Source: Nemertoderma westbladi (lineage: Eukaryota; Xenacoelomorpha; Nemertodermatida; Nemertodermatidae). Taken from it: a stretch of DNA of 64,000 nucleotides. A program made the position numbers and the translations under genes. The notes beneath the pieces are model-generated. The model searched no databases, was not told where the DNA came from, and worked only from the letters and a program-made list of their open reading frames with translations. The stretch is taken from NCBI GenBank assembly GCA_032718475.1, contig JAUCBJ010001825.1, forward strand, positions 36,241-100,240. The letters are read 5' to 3'. Of the stretch, positions 8,266 through 17,340 are shown piece by piece; within the stretch, counting starts at the first letter, position 1, and each line of letters opens with the position of its first letter.

Positions 8266-9408
8266 CTAAGGTGCTCCCTCTAGAAGACAGCAATTCCCTA
8301 CAGCCCTTCTGTAGGTTTTCCTGTCTTTGGCACCTATCTTGCCACCTATCCGCACTTCTACCGATCGGACTCTTCCGTCCTCATCGGAGTAAGTGCCTAC
8401 AACTCTCGCCAACCGCCACTGGTTGTTGATGATGGTATCATCCGTGAGGATCACGAGATCACCCTCTTTCAGCTCTCTGTTCGTCTTCCTCCACTTACTT
8501 CTTCTGTGAAGCGTGGGTAGGTATTCCTCAACCCATCTCCTCCAATACTCTGCGCTTATCGCCTTAGCGACTTTCCAACTCTGGCGGGAGTGTATGTCAT
8601 CTGGGTCTACACCCCGCATATCGATGGTCGCTGGCCTTTCCATTAGGAAATGGCTGGGCGTCAGCACGTCTAGTGACTCAGGGTCATCATTCTCTGGATA
8701 TAGTGGTCTGCTATTAATGATACCCTCACACTTTGCAAGTACTGTCCTTAGCACGTCCTCCGTAACCATATGGGTGTTCATCAACTTCATCATCAGACGC
8801 TTCGAACTACCCACTAGTCTCTCGACGCATCCTAGGGTATGCGGTGCATACGGCGTCCTCCTCTCCCATTTTACTTGTCGTCGCCTCATGGCTGCCCTGA
8901 CTTCCTCTCCTTCCAGGATATCCAAGGCCTCTGCCATCTCGTTCTCCGCCCCCATAAAGTTGGTCCCGTTGTCGGAGTATATTACTGCGATCGTCCCACC
9001 TTTGCGGTCTCTAAACCTCTCTAAGGCATTAATGAATGCCGATGCGGTTGCATCTTGGGCGAGTTCTATCCCTACCGCCCGCGTGTTATTACATACGAAG
9101 ATAATACCGTAGCGTTTCTCCGTGTGCCGCATCACCTTGATCTTTATCGGCCCGAACATGTCCACACTGCAATGTGTAAATGGTGGGTCGTGCTGTCTTA
9201 CCCTACTCGCCGGTAGTGGTGCCATCTCCTGTATGGCTCGCTCCTTCTTCGCTCGTCGGCAGGTCTGGCACTGCCCCACTACCGCCTTTACCTTCTTCCT
9301 CAACTGTTTGACCCAAAAGGTCCTCATTATCTCCGTGAGGGTTCGGTTGGTGCCCCTGTGCAATATCGACTTGTGGAGTCCCAAATAATCTAGTGGACTA
9401 TCGGCGAT
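8266..9408 (-). CDS. pol: Integrase and DUF5641 part of pol, element 1
   Basis: The frame is open from about 9408 and ends at 8266. The zinc-binding part has HRGT-type histidines and CQTC. The catalytic core shows the D,D,E set in SVDMFGP, YSDNGTNF and GCVERLVGSSKR. The C-terminal DUF5641-type domain includes ELKEGDLVILTDD and ends RRAVGNCCLLEG. The domain inserts element cDNA into host DNA and acts in the nucleus. It is out of frame with the preceding RNase H segment: KPIIIP in that frame should join HRIADSP in this one near 9405-9415, so a small indel separates them. The ORF as listed from 9384 starts at a TTG, so it has no own start and belongs to the polyprotein. Confidence 0.9.
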   Translation of the reverse strand: MADSPLDYLGLHKSILHRGTNRTLTEIMRTFWVKQLRKKVKAVVGQCQTCRRAKKERAIQEMAPLPASRVRQHDPPFTHCSVDMFGPIKIKVMRHTEKRYGIIFVCNNTRAVGIELAQDATASAFINALERFRDRKGGTIAVIYSDNGTNFMGAENEMAEALDILEGEEVRAAMRRRQVKWERRTPYAPHTLGCVERLVGSSKRLMMKLMNTHMVTEDVLRTVLAKCEGIINSRPLYPENDDPESLDVLTPSHFLMERPATIDMRGVDPDDIHSRQSWKVAKAISAEYWRRWVEEYLPTLHRRSKWRKTNRELKEGDLVILTDDTIINNQWRLARVVGTYSDEDGRVRSVEVRIGGKIGAKDRKTYRRAVGNCCLLEGAP

Positions 9409-11243
9409 CCTGTGGGGATGATGATGGGCTTCGGTGGTACGACGATACTGTTGTTGTATCCCACCCTACAGTTCATTACTAGGATCCCGTCGTCATTAAG
9501 TTGTGGTGACAGCGTGATCAGCTCGCTATCCCGCCGGAGATGCTGTTGTTTACCGACGCGTTCCACCTCGTCGCCATAGTTCTTCCTTTGCTCGTAGCGG
9601 ATGACTGCTTTGGCCGCTCCTTCCAGATCTATTGTCATTCTAATCTTCACGTCTTTGCCAACTCCCCTGAGGAAATTCCCGAAGGCTCTCCAGTACGCCA
9701 CTAATTTCTTGGTCTTGTACCAACTAGAACTGTAGCTAAGGAGTTTATCCGTCGGGTTATCGCACAGTTCTCCTGGTTTTGGTTGCACGCCCCTAATCTC
9801 CCTCACCATCTGGGAGTATATCTCTTCTCCCTCTGAATCTCCCTCTTCTCCTTCTGACACTACTTCTCCTGAGCCCGGGTCCACCTTTCTCATCGGCGGC
9901 CAGGCCTCCTTATCGCTCAGAAACTGTGGCCCGTGTTGCCACAATACTTCCTTCTTCAAGAAAGTGTGGCGTACTACGCCCCTCGATAACAAGTCCGCTG
10001 GGTTCTCGTCCGTTGGGCAGTAGTGCCACCTTTCCAGTTCTGTGGTCGCCCTTATTTCGTCCACTCTATTCGCGACGAATATAGGGTATCTCGTCCTTTC
10101 GTTATGTAGCCAACCAAGCACTACCATGGAATCCATCCAGTAGTGTGTCTCCACTATGTTGGGAATAGCATCCACTAGGTAGGCTGTAGCCCTAACTCCT
10201 AGTCTTGCAGCTGTCAATTCTAGTTTGGGAACTGATGCTGAATCTGGTGGCGTTGACTTCGCCTTGCTGAAGGCGAGTCTGGGCTTGTGAGCCCCCTCTC
10301 GTTGTACTAAATAGAGTGCAGCTCCGTATGCCTCTAACGACGCATCGGAGAACATGTGTAGGTCCCGACTCGTCATGTCCCCATCCGGGAAATACACTCG
10401 TGGCATGCTGTATGTTCCCATCTGCTCCAGGCTCTCTGTCCACTTATACCACTGCTTTCTAATCTCTTCCGGGACCTCTGCGTCCCACTCATCCTTTAGC
10501 TTGTATACTCTCTTGAGTATCTGTTTCCCCATGACTAGTAGTGGGGATGCTAGGCCTAGGGGATCGTATATCCTTGCTATGTACGACACATAGCCCCTCT
10601 TTGTGTGGATATCTGTGCCCTCCTGACTCAACTGGTACTTCAGTTCATCCATCTCTCTGTTCCACACGATTCCCAGTGCCTTCTGTTGAGACTCTATTCT
10701 CATGTTCGCCATGTCCTGCCCCTTGGCTGTTGTGGGATTATCCATGGTCGATCCTGGTCTCTCATCTTTTATCGCCTCGATAAATTCCTTCAAACTGGAT
10801 TGGAATTTGGTTAGGTTGAAGCCGGATCCTTTAAGGATGTCGCTAACCTCGCGCCCTGTGTCCAGTAGCTCCTTAACCGTATTTCCAGACTCCATCCCGT
10901 CGTCTACGTAGAAGCTGCGTCGAATCATATCGACGGCTCTAATACTGTATTTATCTTCCTTTCCCTTTACTGTGTCTCTTACGGCCATAGTCGTCGTGAA
11001 TGAAGACGACTTGGCTCCCATATTCTGTACTATCATCTTGTACATCGGTATTGTCGACGGTTCCACGTCACCATTGTACCACAAGAAGCGTTGACTGTCG
11101 CTATCCTCTTCCGTCACACGGACTTGGTTGAACATGCCTTCTATGTCACAGGTAAGGCGTGTTTCCCATTCCTGAATCTGAGTAGGACCTCTATCCCTGA
11201 GTTGTATATGTTGGGACCCTCTAGCAGATAGTCGTTTAGGCAT
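9390..11243 (-). CDS. pol: Reverse transcriptase and RNase H part of pol, element 1
   Basis: A 617-codon frame. RT motif A is CDIEGMF (Asp33), the B-like region is GAKSSSF, and motif C is FYVDDG (YVDD 112-115). IYDPLGLASP (225-234) is the Pao-type thumb/connection signature. The RNase H catalytic set is present: FSDAS (D300), KLELTAA (E342), WMDSM (D371) and NPADLLSRG (D417). The enzyme copies element RNA to DNA in cytoplasmic particles and removes the RNA strand. The segment starts by frame change from the upstream ORF: the sense near 11150 reads RFRNGKHAL in one frame and CDIEGMFNQ in the next, as expected for a single-base deletion inside RT. No slippery heptamer is visible there, so mutation or read error is more likely than programmed shifting. 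Confidence 0.9.
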   Translation of the reverse strand: MPKRLSARGSQHIQLRDRGPTQIQEWETRLTCDIEGMFNQVRVTEEDSDSQRFLWYNGDVEPSTIPMYKMIVQNMGAKSSSFTTTMAVRDTVKGKEDKYSIRAVDMIRRSFYVDDGMESGNTVKELLDTGREVSDILKGSGFNLTKFQSSLKEFIEAIKDERPGSTMDNPTTAKGQDMANMRIESQQKALGIVWNREMDELKYQLSQEGTDIHTKRGYVSYIARIYDPLGLASPLLVMGKQILKRVYKLKDEWDAEVPEEIRKQWYKWTESLEQMGTYSMPRVYFPDGDMTSRDLHMFSDASLEAYGAALYLVQREGAHKPRLAFSKAKSTPPDSASVPKLELTAARLGVRATAYLVDAIPNIVETHYWMDSMVVLGWLHNERTRYPIFVANRVDEIRATTELERWHYCPTDENPADLLSRGVVRHTFLKKEVLWQHGPQFLSDKEAWPPMRKVDPGSGEVVSEGEEGDSEGEEIYSQMVREIRGVQPKPGELCDNPTDKLLSYSSSWYKTKKLVAYWRAFGNFLRGVGKDVKIRMTIDLEGAAKAVIRYEQRKNYGDEVERVGKQQHLRRDSELITLSPQLNDDGILVMNCRVGYNNSIVVPPKPIIIPTGSPIVH

Positions 11244-13669
11244 TTCCCGTCGGTCTTTGCCGATGCGTCCACTACCATCCGCAGTTTACCTTTCTTCGGA
11301 TCTAAAGCCACGTGGAGTGGCAGGTAATATGTCCTGTCCGTGTTCGGTTCGTCGACCGGTAGCTCCACGGCCCATCCCTTCTCGACGTACTTTCTGATTG
11401 TCTTATGAATGTACTCATTCTTTTCGGGGCTCCGTTTTAACGTCTGTTTCAACTTACGAAGCCTCGTGAGTACCATTCCTTTATTATCGGGCAGTGGTAG
11501 CTTTGGTAGCTTCCATACCATTCCTATGGTATACCGCCCCTCGTCGCATCTCATAGACTCCTTTACGCTCTGCTGAGCCTGCTTGTCTTCCACCGAGGTC
11601 CCGACCCCGGTTTCCTTTAGTCCCTCAAAATCTTGCCTGAGCAGTCTCTTGAGCTGTTCCTCCGCTCTCTCATCCCCCATTTCTTGCATAGTTCCTGCGA
11701 ACATGCATCCTGATGTCTCCGACATCCTAAATGGTATCTTACTCTTAATTGGGCCACTCAGCGCCCACCCGAACGGTGTCAATATCGCCACCGGGTCACA
11801 CTGCCTGTCTTCGCCGAAGACCATTTGCATCCTTTCGTGGGCCGTCGGGCAGTCCATTCCTACTATGATGGATACCTTCCTAACGTCCACCTCTGGGATT
11901 GAGAAGTCGATATCATCCAGGAATTTATATTGTTCGACCTCGATGTTGGTTGGCCGCCTGGCATTGATATTTATTGACTCTATCACTTGGATGGGGTCGA
12001 TGGTCGCCCCATAGTCGCATCCCGGTGCCACCGCTGCAATCGCGCACCGTCCGGTCCTCATCTCCAGGACCTCATCTTTGTTAGAGATTGTTGTTACCGC
12101 CATTCTACTTGGCTTCGTTCTCAATCCTATCTCTTCGGCCACCCAATTTTCGATTAATGTGAAGGCAGCTCCACTATCAACCAGCATCAGTGTGGTCACT
12201 GATCGATTGCCTTCTCCAATCACTCGCACTGGTACTACCCCAAGTAGCACCGTTCCTCTCTTCTTCGCCCCTACTGTGCTCATTGCCATCGTTTGGCCTT
12301 TGCTTTGACCAAACTTGATTGGCGTCTCCTTGCATTGCCTAGCTCTATGTCCACTCATCAAACATCGCGAGCAGATCTCATTTCTTGCCGCGTATTCTAC
12401 CTGATCTTCCCTGGGTAGCGCTTGCCAGTACCTCCAGTTCATGGTTTGATGAAGCGCATTTGTATGTAGCTGGCATTTGCTCTTTGGGTCGCAGCCGTCC
12501 TTGTACAGTGCATTGCGTATCGCAGTTGCATTTGTACCAAAGTCCCTACTATTCTTATTGTTTGGGTTCGGCCTACTGGGCGTACTGGGGTTATATTTAT
12601 TTGTGTTGTTATTTTTCCCCTGTCCGCTCCATGATGTGGTCTTACCCCCGGCTACCTGTGGACTTGCAGTCCCCTGCGTCGCTGCGTATGGCAGTGATTG
12701 CCTGAGCTTTGGTAATGCGTTTGACGTGTTATGTTCTGGTTTCGGTCTATGGTAATCGGTTCTTGGTCCCTTTCCCAGGCTGTCCTCACTATAGACTGGG
12801 TCGGTTATTAATTCGGCTTCGTAGTTTAAGAAGCTCGACATTTCTTCTAAACCCGGTTCCGCACCCTTCCTATCTCGAGTGGAGAAAGTGTTTTTTCTCC
12901 ACTTGTTGCGCAGCCACATCGGTAGCGCCTGCGCTATCGTGGTGATGTTGTTGGACGCGTTGAGTTCGTATGGCGAGTCTAGCATCTTTAGCACGATTAG
13001 CGCCTTTTCGACCTTGTTCGCGAACGTCTTAATGCTAACGGGATTATCCTGTAGGCCACCCGATGTTATGCCCCTCAGGGTTTGCTGGATGATCTTGGCC
13101 GGGTGCCCGTATTCCCTGTCCAGTGCCCGCCATGCCGTCGTGAAACCGCCCTCTATGCCCTGGTATTGCCTCACGATGTCGTATGCTGGGCCTCCTGTAT
13201 ATACTTGCAGATATTTTAGGCACTCCGCCTGCGTCAAGGTCTTTGTTAGTATTTCATTACTATACATGCGCCAAAACTGCAGATATTCTTCCGGCCTACT
13301 CCCATCGAATTTAAACGGTTCCATGGGTGGTAACTCGATCCTAGTTTTTAACGCATCGATCAACGTGGCCATCCCCATCGCCTGCGCTTCCAATGGGTTT
13401 GATGGATGTTGTATAGTTTCTCCTGTTGGGTGTGGTCCGTCCGTCCTATTTTCTACCTTCCTCTGGCTTGGGTATATCATTGGGGGTAGCGGCCCCCTCC
13501 ATATTTCTGTGTTGCATGATCTATTTTCATCCAAGGGTCTCATTGTTCTTGCTCCTATCGGGGTATATTGTTGATATTGTGATGGGGGAATGTCACCCTG
13601 TCCCCCCCCCCCCCCCCCACCGGTATGTTTGGTACTGGGGTTGATGTTAATATATTGGGGCCCATGCAC
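11141..13669 (-). CDS. gag-pol: Gag (DUF1759), zinc knuckle, protease and start of RT, element 1
   Basis: An 842-codon frame. Residues about 100-300 are a DUF1759-type gag domain (EYLQFWRMY, CLKYLQVYTGGPA). An Asn-rich linker (350-375) leads to a CX2CX4HX4C knuckle at 433-446 (CSRCLMSGHRARQC). The aspartic protease has DSGAAFT at 498-504. The A17/Pao peptidase region (about 595-645) includes IIVGMDCP and LTPFGWALSG. RT begins at about 780 (LRMVVDASAK). Gag builds the particle and the protease matures it. The listed start is a GTG next to a 17-base G run (13602-13618), where the upstream frame (14550-13555) also codes a glycine run. The true protein therefore probably begins upstream and crosses the run. 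The frame ends at 11141 inside RT. Confidence 0.92.
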   Translation of the reverse strand: MHGPQYININPSTKHTGGGGGGGQGDIPPSQYQQYTPIGARTMRPLDENRSCNTEIWRGPLPPMIYPSQRKVENRTDGPHPTGETIQHPSNPLEAQAMGMATLIDALKTRIELPPMEPFKFDGSRPEEYLQFWRMYSNEILTKTLTQAECLKYLQVYTGGPAYDIVRQYQGIEGGFTTAWRALDREYGHPAKIIQQTLRGITSGGLQDNPVSIKTFANKVEKALIVLKMLDSPYELNASNNITTIAQALPMWLRNKWRKNTFSTRDRKGAEPGLEEMSSFLNYEAELITDPVYSEDSLGKGPRTDYHRPKPEHNTSNALPKLRQSLPYAATQGTASPQVAGGKTTSWSGQGKNNNTNKYNPSTPSRPNPNNKNSRDFGTNATAIRNALYKDGCDPKSKCQLHTNALHQTMNWRYWQALPREDQVEYAARNEICSRCLMSGHRARQCKETPIKFGQSKGQTMAMSTVGAKKRGTVLLGVVPVRVIGEGNRSVTTLMLVDSGAAFTLIENWVAEEIGLRTKPSRMAVTTISNKDEVLEMRTGRCAIAAVAPGCDYGATIDPIQVIESININARRPTNIEVEQYKFLDDIDFSIPEVDVRKVSIIVGMDCPTAHERMQMVFGEDRQCDPVAILTPFGWALSGPIKSKIPFRMSETSGCMFAGTMQEMGDERAEEQLKRLLRQDFEGLKETGVGTSVEDKQAQQSVKESMRCDEGRYTIGMVWKLPKLPLPDNKGMVLTRLRKLKQTLKRSPEKNEYIHKTIRKYVEKGWAVELPVDEPNTDRTYYLPLHVALDPKKGKLRMVVDASAKTDGKCLNDYLLEGPNIYNSGIEVLLRFRNGKHALPVT

Positions 13670-14550
13670 CTATCCGCAATAATTCCCCCCTCCCCTGGGT
13701 ATATGTTATGTCCTTGCATGCTGTAGTCATACTGCTGTACTGGTACCGGTATAGGCCTATCAGCTTCTGGCCTACCTGCCGGTATGTACTCCGCGACTTC
13801 CGGGTTTAATCCTGTCGTCCGCGCTGTCCTATCGCCTACATTATTCCTGCCAGCATGGCCTATGGTATGTGCAGTAAGGCCTACAGTATGTCCCACAGTC
13901 TGTATGTGTCGCTCGGGATCGAAGTTTATTCTTCTCGAATAATCCTCCCCGCGGCTACCGTATTCTCGATCGGTAGCTATATCCCACCGGGAAGTTTCTC
14001 TTCGACCCCCTCCACTGCTCTCGTCCTCGTGCTGGTACATCGCATACCCCTCTATCGGCGCGTAGTGCGCCTCGTCAGGTCGCGCCTCTCCGGGGCGACG
14101 GCAATCTCCCGAAGTTCGACCCGACCGACTCTCCGTTCCCATCTCGACTATTGACGGCTCGCTATCCGTCCTCGCTCTCCTATCGTTCGCGGCGATACTT
14201 CTCCTACTATCTTCTCTTCTTCTCTTTCCAGTGCAGTATTCCCGCTCGTGAGATCTCTCGTTGATCTCCCGGTTAAACTCCACTGTTCTTCTTCCCTCTT
14301 CTGATCGGGCTCGACGCTTCGTCTGCCCTCTCGCGACGTCAACCTGCCTCTCTCTGCTCGATCGCACGCCGCTGGGGATACTCGCAATCCCCCTATTACT
14401 CTCCGTCGCCGGGTGTTGCGGTTTACCTAGCTCAGCCCGCGCATTATCCGCCGACGCCTGTGGGACACTCTCTGCCCCCCCCCCTCTCGCTACTAATTTG
14501 TTGTGGTGGGGCACCCGTAGCCCCCCCCCCCCCCCCCCCGCCCGCCGCAT
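13555..14550 (-). CDS. Pre-gag segment D, charged low-complexity, element 1
   Basis: A 331-codon frame bounded by two G runs: it starts at the 19-base run (14521-14539) and crosses the 17-base run (13602-13618) before stopping. It is very rich in Arg, Glu, Ser and Gly, with many RRE/RER patches. A Pro/Tyr/Gly-rich end follows (PVPVQQYDYSMQGHNIYPG). No conserved domain is recognised. An RNA-binding or disordered scaffold role is possible from composition only. It is probably continuous with gag in an undamaged copy. Confidence 0.55.
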   Translation of the reverse strand: MRRAGGGGGGLRVPHHNKLVARGGGAESVPQASADNARAELGKPQHPATESNRGIASIPSGVRSSRERQVDVARGQTKRRARSEEGRRTVEFNREINERSHEREYCTGKRRREDSRRSIAANDRRARTDSEPSIVEMGTESRSGRTSGDCRRPGEARPDEAHYAPIEGYAMYQHEDESSGGGRRETSRWDIATDREYGSRGEDYSRRINFDPERHIQTVGHTVGLTAHTIGHAGRNNVGDRTARTTGLNPEVAEYIPAGRPEADRPIPVPVQQYDYSMQGHNIYPGEGGIIADRCMGPNILTSTPVPNIPVGGGGGDRVTFPHHNINNIPR

Positions 14551-15312
14551 CTTACTTCACTATCTCTTACTTCGCTACTATACCCCTCTCTAGCCGATAC
14601 ATCAACCCTACTGCGGCTGGGTCTATTCACCCCCGCCTCTCCCTCTGCTACTGTGTGGCCTACCAGGCCTACCTCGGGTTGGCTCAACCCCGCTACCTCC
14701 TGCCTACCAACTACGTGGCCTACCAGGCCGCCGTCGGGTTGGCTTAACCCCGCCACTTCCTGCCTACTAACTACGTGGCCTACCAGGCTGCCGTCGGGTT
14801 GGCTTAACCCCGCCACTTCCTGCCTACGAACTACGTGGCCTACCAGGCCCCTGTCTGCCAGGTTGTGTATGTCCGACACGTTCACATTAATAGCACCACC
14901 GTGATTGTCGCCAATTTGGCCCTCTAGTTCACCTAAATTATTTTGTGCACCAAAATTAGAAACAGACTACATTATTTGAATTATTTTGCAAATTCGGATT
15001 TGGATCATTATTTAAATTATTTGGATTAATTTGTAAATTCGAATTCGGATTATTATTTAAATTATTTGGGTTATTTGTATTTAAGTTTAAATTACTACAA
15101 CTAGGTAAAATATTTCCTGGAATAAAGGTTTGGTTAGAATTATCCAATACGGTACTATTAATATTAACGTCGTCTACTGTAGTATTATTATTACCCCCCC
15201 CCGCCCGTACGGTCACACCAGTCTCGGGTTTGTCGTGCGGTTCCTGTAAGTGGGGTATTAATAAATGTTTCCTCGACCCTTGGTTCCTCGAAAGCAGTCG
15301 AGCCAGCGTCAC
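14493..15312 (-). CDS. Pre-gag segments B and C with Asn-rich and 20-aa repeats, element 1
   Basis: Two overlapping frames. Segment B (15312-14956) follows the 9-base G run at 15194-15202. It is Asn/Leu/Pro-rich with two repeats of the type NNLNNNPNSNLQ and ends at a TAA. Segment C (open from about 14970, stop 14493) continues in another frame with GELEGQIGDNHGG. It then has four 20-aa repeats with core GLVGHVV.RQEVAGLSQPDG and ends in a glycine run from the 19-base G tract. The frame change near 14960 is not at a homopolymer. The repeats resemble disordered linkers; function unknown. Confidence 0.45.
14651..14850. repeat. 60-bp coding tandem repeat, about 3.5 copies
   Basis: Units start CTACGTGGCCTACCAGGC and have an exact 60-bp spacing (14711, 14771, 14831). 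On the minus strand they encode a 20-aa repeat in frame. The copies are nearly identical, which points to recent expansion within the pre-gag frame. Confidence 0.9.
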
Positions 15313-16693
15313 TCTCTGACAACCCCATCTGCACCAGTTTCAGTTTGTGCTTCTGTCTGGTTTGGTACTGAATAAGCCCCCTCAGACGGGTATTTAAACC
15401 CTCCCTCACACGCTTCTCCTCTGCCATTCTCTCCTTATTCTCCCGCGCGCTCTGGTCGGCCAATTCCTTCTCTCTCGCAACTCTCTCCATTCGTCTCGCC
15501 TCCCTCGCCACCTCACGCTCTTTACTTTCCGCCTCACGCTCCTTACGTTCCGCCTCGCGCTCTTTACGTTCACTCTGCTCTCTCGCCTCACGCTCTTTAC
15601 GTTCACTCTGCACTCTCGCTTCACGCTCTTTTCATTCACTCTGCTCTCTCGCTTCACGCTCCTCTTGTTCCTTCCTCCCTATTTCCTCGCACTCCCTAAA
15701 GCTTCTCGCGGCCTTCTCGGCCCTCTCTCCGGTCTCTCTAATCAGTTCCATTTCCTTCTCTAATAGCGCCCTCCCCTCCTCTAACTGTCTCTCTACTTCT
15801 CTCTGGTCTTGCGCCGCTAGATCGACTTGGTAAGCCAAATTTAATTCCATCACCCGTCTTTCTTTTGCGGAGGATGTAGCAGACTTATCGGTTGTGACGG
15901 ATTCCCTCCGTCTTCCCGTCCTACTAACTTTCCCCCGCCTCCCGGAACTTCCTCCGACCGACGAGACCGAATCTTCGGGGTTAACCTCGGATTCGCCCTC
16001 CTGCGGTCTCTTCCAACCCACTAATTTTACTCCCCGGGCATCGACTCAGTATGGCCGTATGTACACTACACTAGCCTGCATACCCATACACTCCCATAGA
16101 TCAGACAGTTCGCTTGCAACCCCTTTCGCTCTGTCCTCGGCTAGTTCTCTCTGCCCAAAGCACATTAGGTAGTTAAAATGTTCGTTCGACTCACCTAGTC
16201 GCCTTTTCAACTTCACCTGGTCTATCTTGGCCCCTCCTTTGGTCTCTTTAAGTAGTTTTCGGGTCGCGTTGTAGGCCCGCCGAAGTCGATCGCTGACCCC
16301 GACGTCCTCGTCGCCGATATCTCCTCTATCTCTCCGGGTCCGGCGTCGTACCGGCGGCCCCACCGTCGCCATTCCGGTGGGCCGTCCGTCGCCCTCGGCC
16401 TGTGGCTGGCCGGCGACATCGGCACGTCGACCGCCGTCGTGTGTCGACTCGTCTCTCTCTCCTCCCGACTCGTCTCTCCTTTCTCTCGACTCGTCTCTAC
16501 TTTCTCTCGACTCGTCTCTTCTTTCTCTCGACTCACCTTCTGGTTCCAGACGGCCCTCCTCATCCTGAATTGCCGGATCGCCCGTTACCGATGGGTCCGG
16601 CGTCGTGGGTCTATACCGTCTGGTCGCGGCCTCGCGGATCGTTAGGTCTCCGTCCAGGGTCCGCGGCGGTGTTGTTTCTCCCATTTGACTCAT
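15191..16693 (-). CDS. Pre-gag segment A with coiled coil and two in-frame TGA codons, element 1
   Basis: The ATG at 16693 lies only 80 nt after the 5' LTR, in the expected place for the first protein of the element. The same frame runs 501 codons to 15191, broken by TGA at 16048-16046 and 15634-15632. The N-terminus is polar with repeated ERRDESRE. A folded-looking part (YNATRKLLKE, LMCFGQRELAEDRAKG) follows. After the first TGA comes an Ala/Glu/Gln helix, then a long Arg/Glu/Lys coiled coil built from repeats such as ERKEREAREQS. It ends in a glycine run at the G tract 15194-15202. Both TGA codons could have come from CGA by CpG deamination. No known gag domain is recognised, so an extra structural or RNA-binding N-terminus of Gag is an inference. 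Confidence 0.55.
15515..15660. repeat. Short coding repeats, ERKEREA type
   Basis: The plus strand repeats CTCTTTACGTTC and GCCTCACGCT blocks spaced about 18-36 bp. In the sense direction they encode the charged coiled-coil repeats of pre-gag segment A. One repeat carries the TGA at 15634-15632 where sister repeats have CGT. Confidence 0.7.
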
Positions 16694-16773
16694 CTTACTG
16701 GTAGCTGGCAGTCAGTTTGGGCTGTTGGTCTTTAATTACTGTTTAACTAGGGCAGCAGTTTGGGTTTAATTAC
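16694..16773 (-). promoter_or_regulatory. Leader of element 1 between 5' LTR and first ATG
   Basis: 80 nt in the sense direction, starting GTAATTAAACCCAAACTGCT just after the LTR. A primer-binding site would be expected here. No TGG (the usual complement of a tRNA CCA end) lies within the first bases, so the primer could not be assigned. The leader contains an imperfect internal repeat: GTAATTAAA occurs twice, each followed by a CCCAAACTG string. Confidence 0.5.
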
Positions 16774-17340
16774 TGTGACGGGATCCACGGAGGATCCCGG
16801 TTTATCCGGTTTTCAATCTACGCGTCCCCGCCGTGTGTGAAAGGTAAAAGAGTTTATTGATCGTCGTATATAGTTCTCCGGGTATAATAGTATAAGATGA
16901 AATATAAATGACACAGAATATAGGATATAATGTTGATAGTAAACGGAAGACGGGTGACGGTAATTAAAGTCCCGGTACTTCCCTAGCTAAACTAACCTAA
17001 CTATGCACTGACTAAATGACACACTGACTAGATGATTCGCTGTACTGATAATATATATTGCACGGTTGGCCGTTGTTACATTACTCAGCCGGTGCCTTCC
17101 CCCCATTGGCTAATAACCCTGTTGTCGCCCTTTGCCTCCCTTGGAGTGTTTCCCCTCACTCCTGTTACTCTCTCTCTCTCTCAGGGGTGTAACCCCTGAC
17201 CCCTATTGTGTGTGTGTGTGTGTGCTTTCTCCTTCCCACTTTGTTGGGGTGACACGAGGTTGATTGCTCACCCTCGTGTCCCCCAATATTGCTTAACGGC
17301 TCACTTTATGGGGTGGTTAGCGGAATTGAATAAGCTAACA
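16774..17340 (-). repeat. 5' LTR of BEL/Pao element 1
   Basis: 567 bp, identical in length to the copy at 3318-3884 and differing at three positions. It holds the element promoter and RNA start by position. AATAAA is present on the sense strand at about 16853-16859. The 3' end in the sense direction is CCCGTCACA, followed directly by the leader. Confidence 0.95.

Noticed and set aside
11141-11243. Programmed frameshift inside RT of element 1
   Set aside because: No slippery heptamer at the junction, and RT is not a usual site for it; a single-base indel explains it.
8513-13574. Plus-strand reading frames of 70-231 aa
   Set aside because: They are antisense shadows of gag-pol with no domains.
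15632-16048. Alternative genetic code with TGA as an amino acid
   Set aside because: The LINE ORF and other host-like frames contain no in-frame TGA; the pattern fits CpG decay in retrotransposons.
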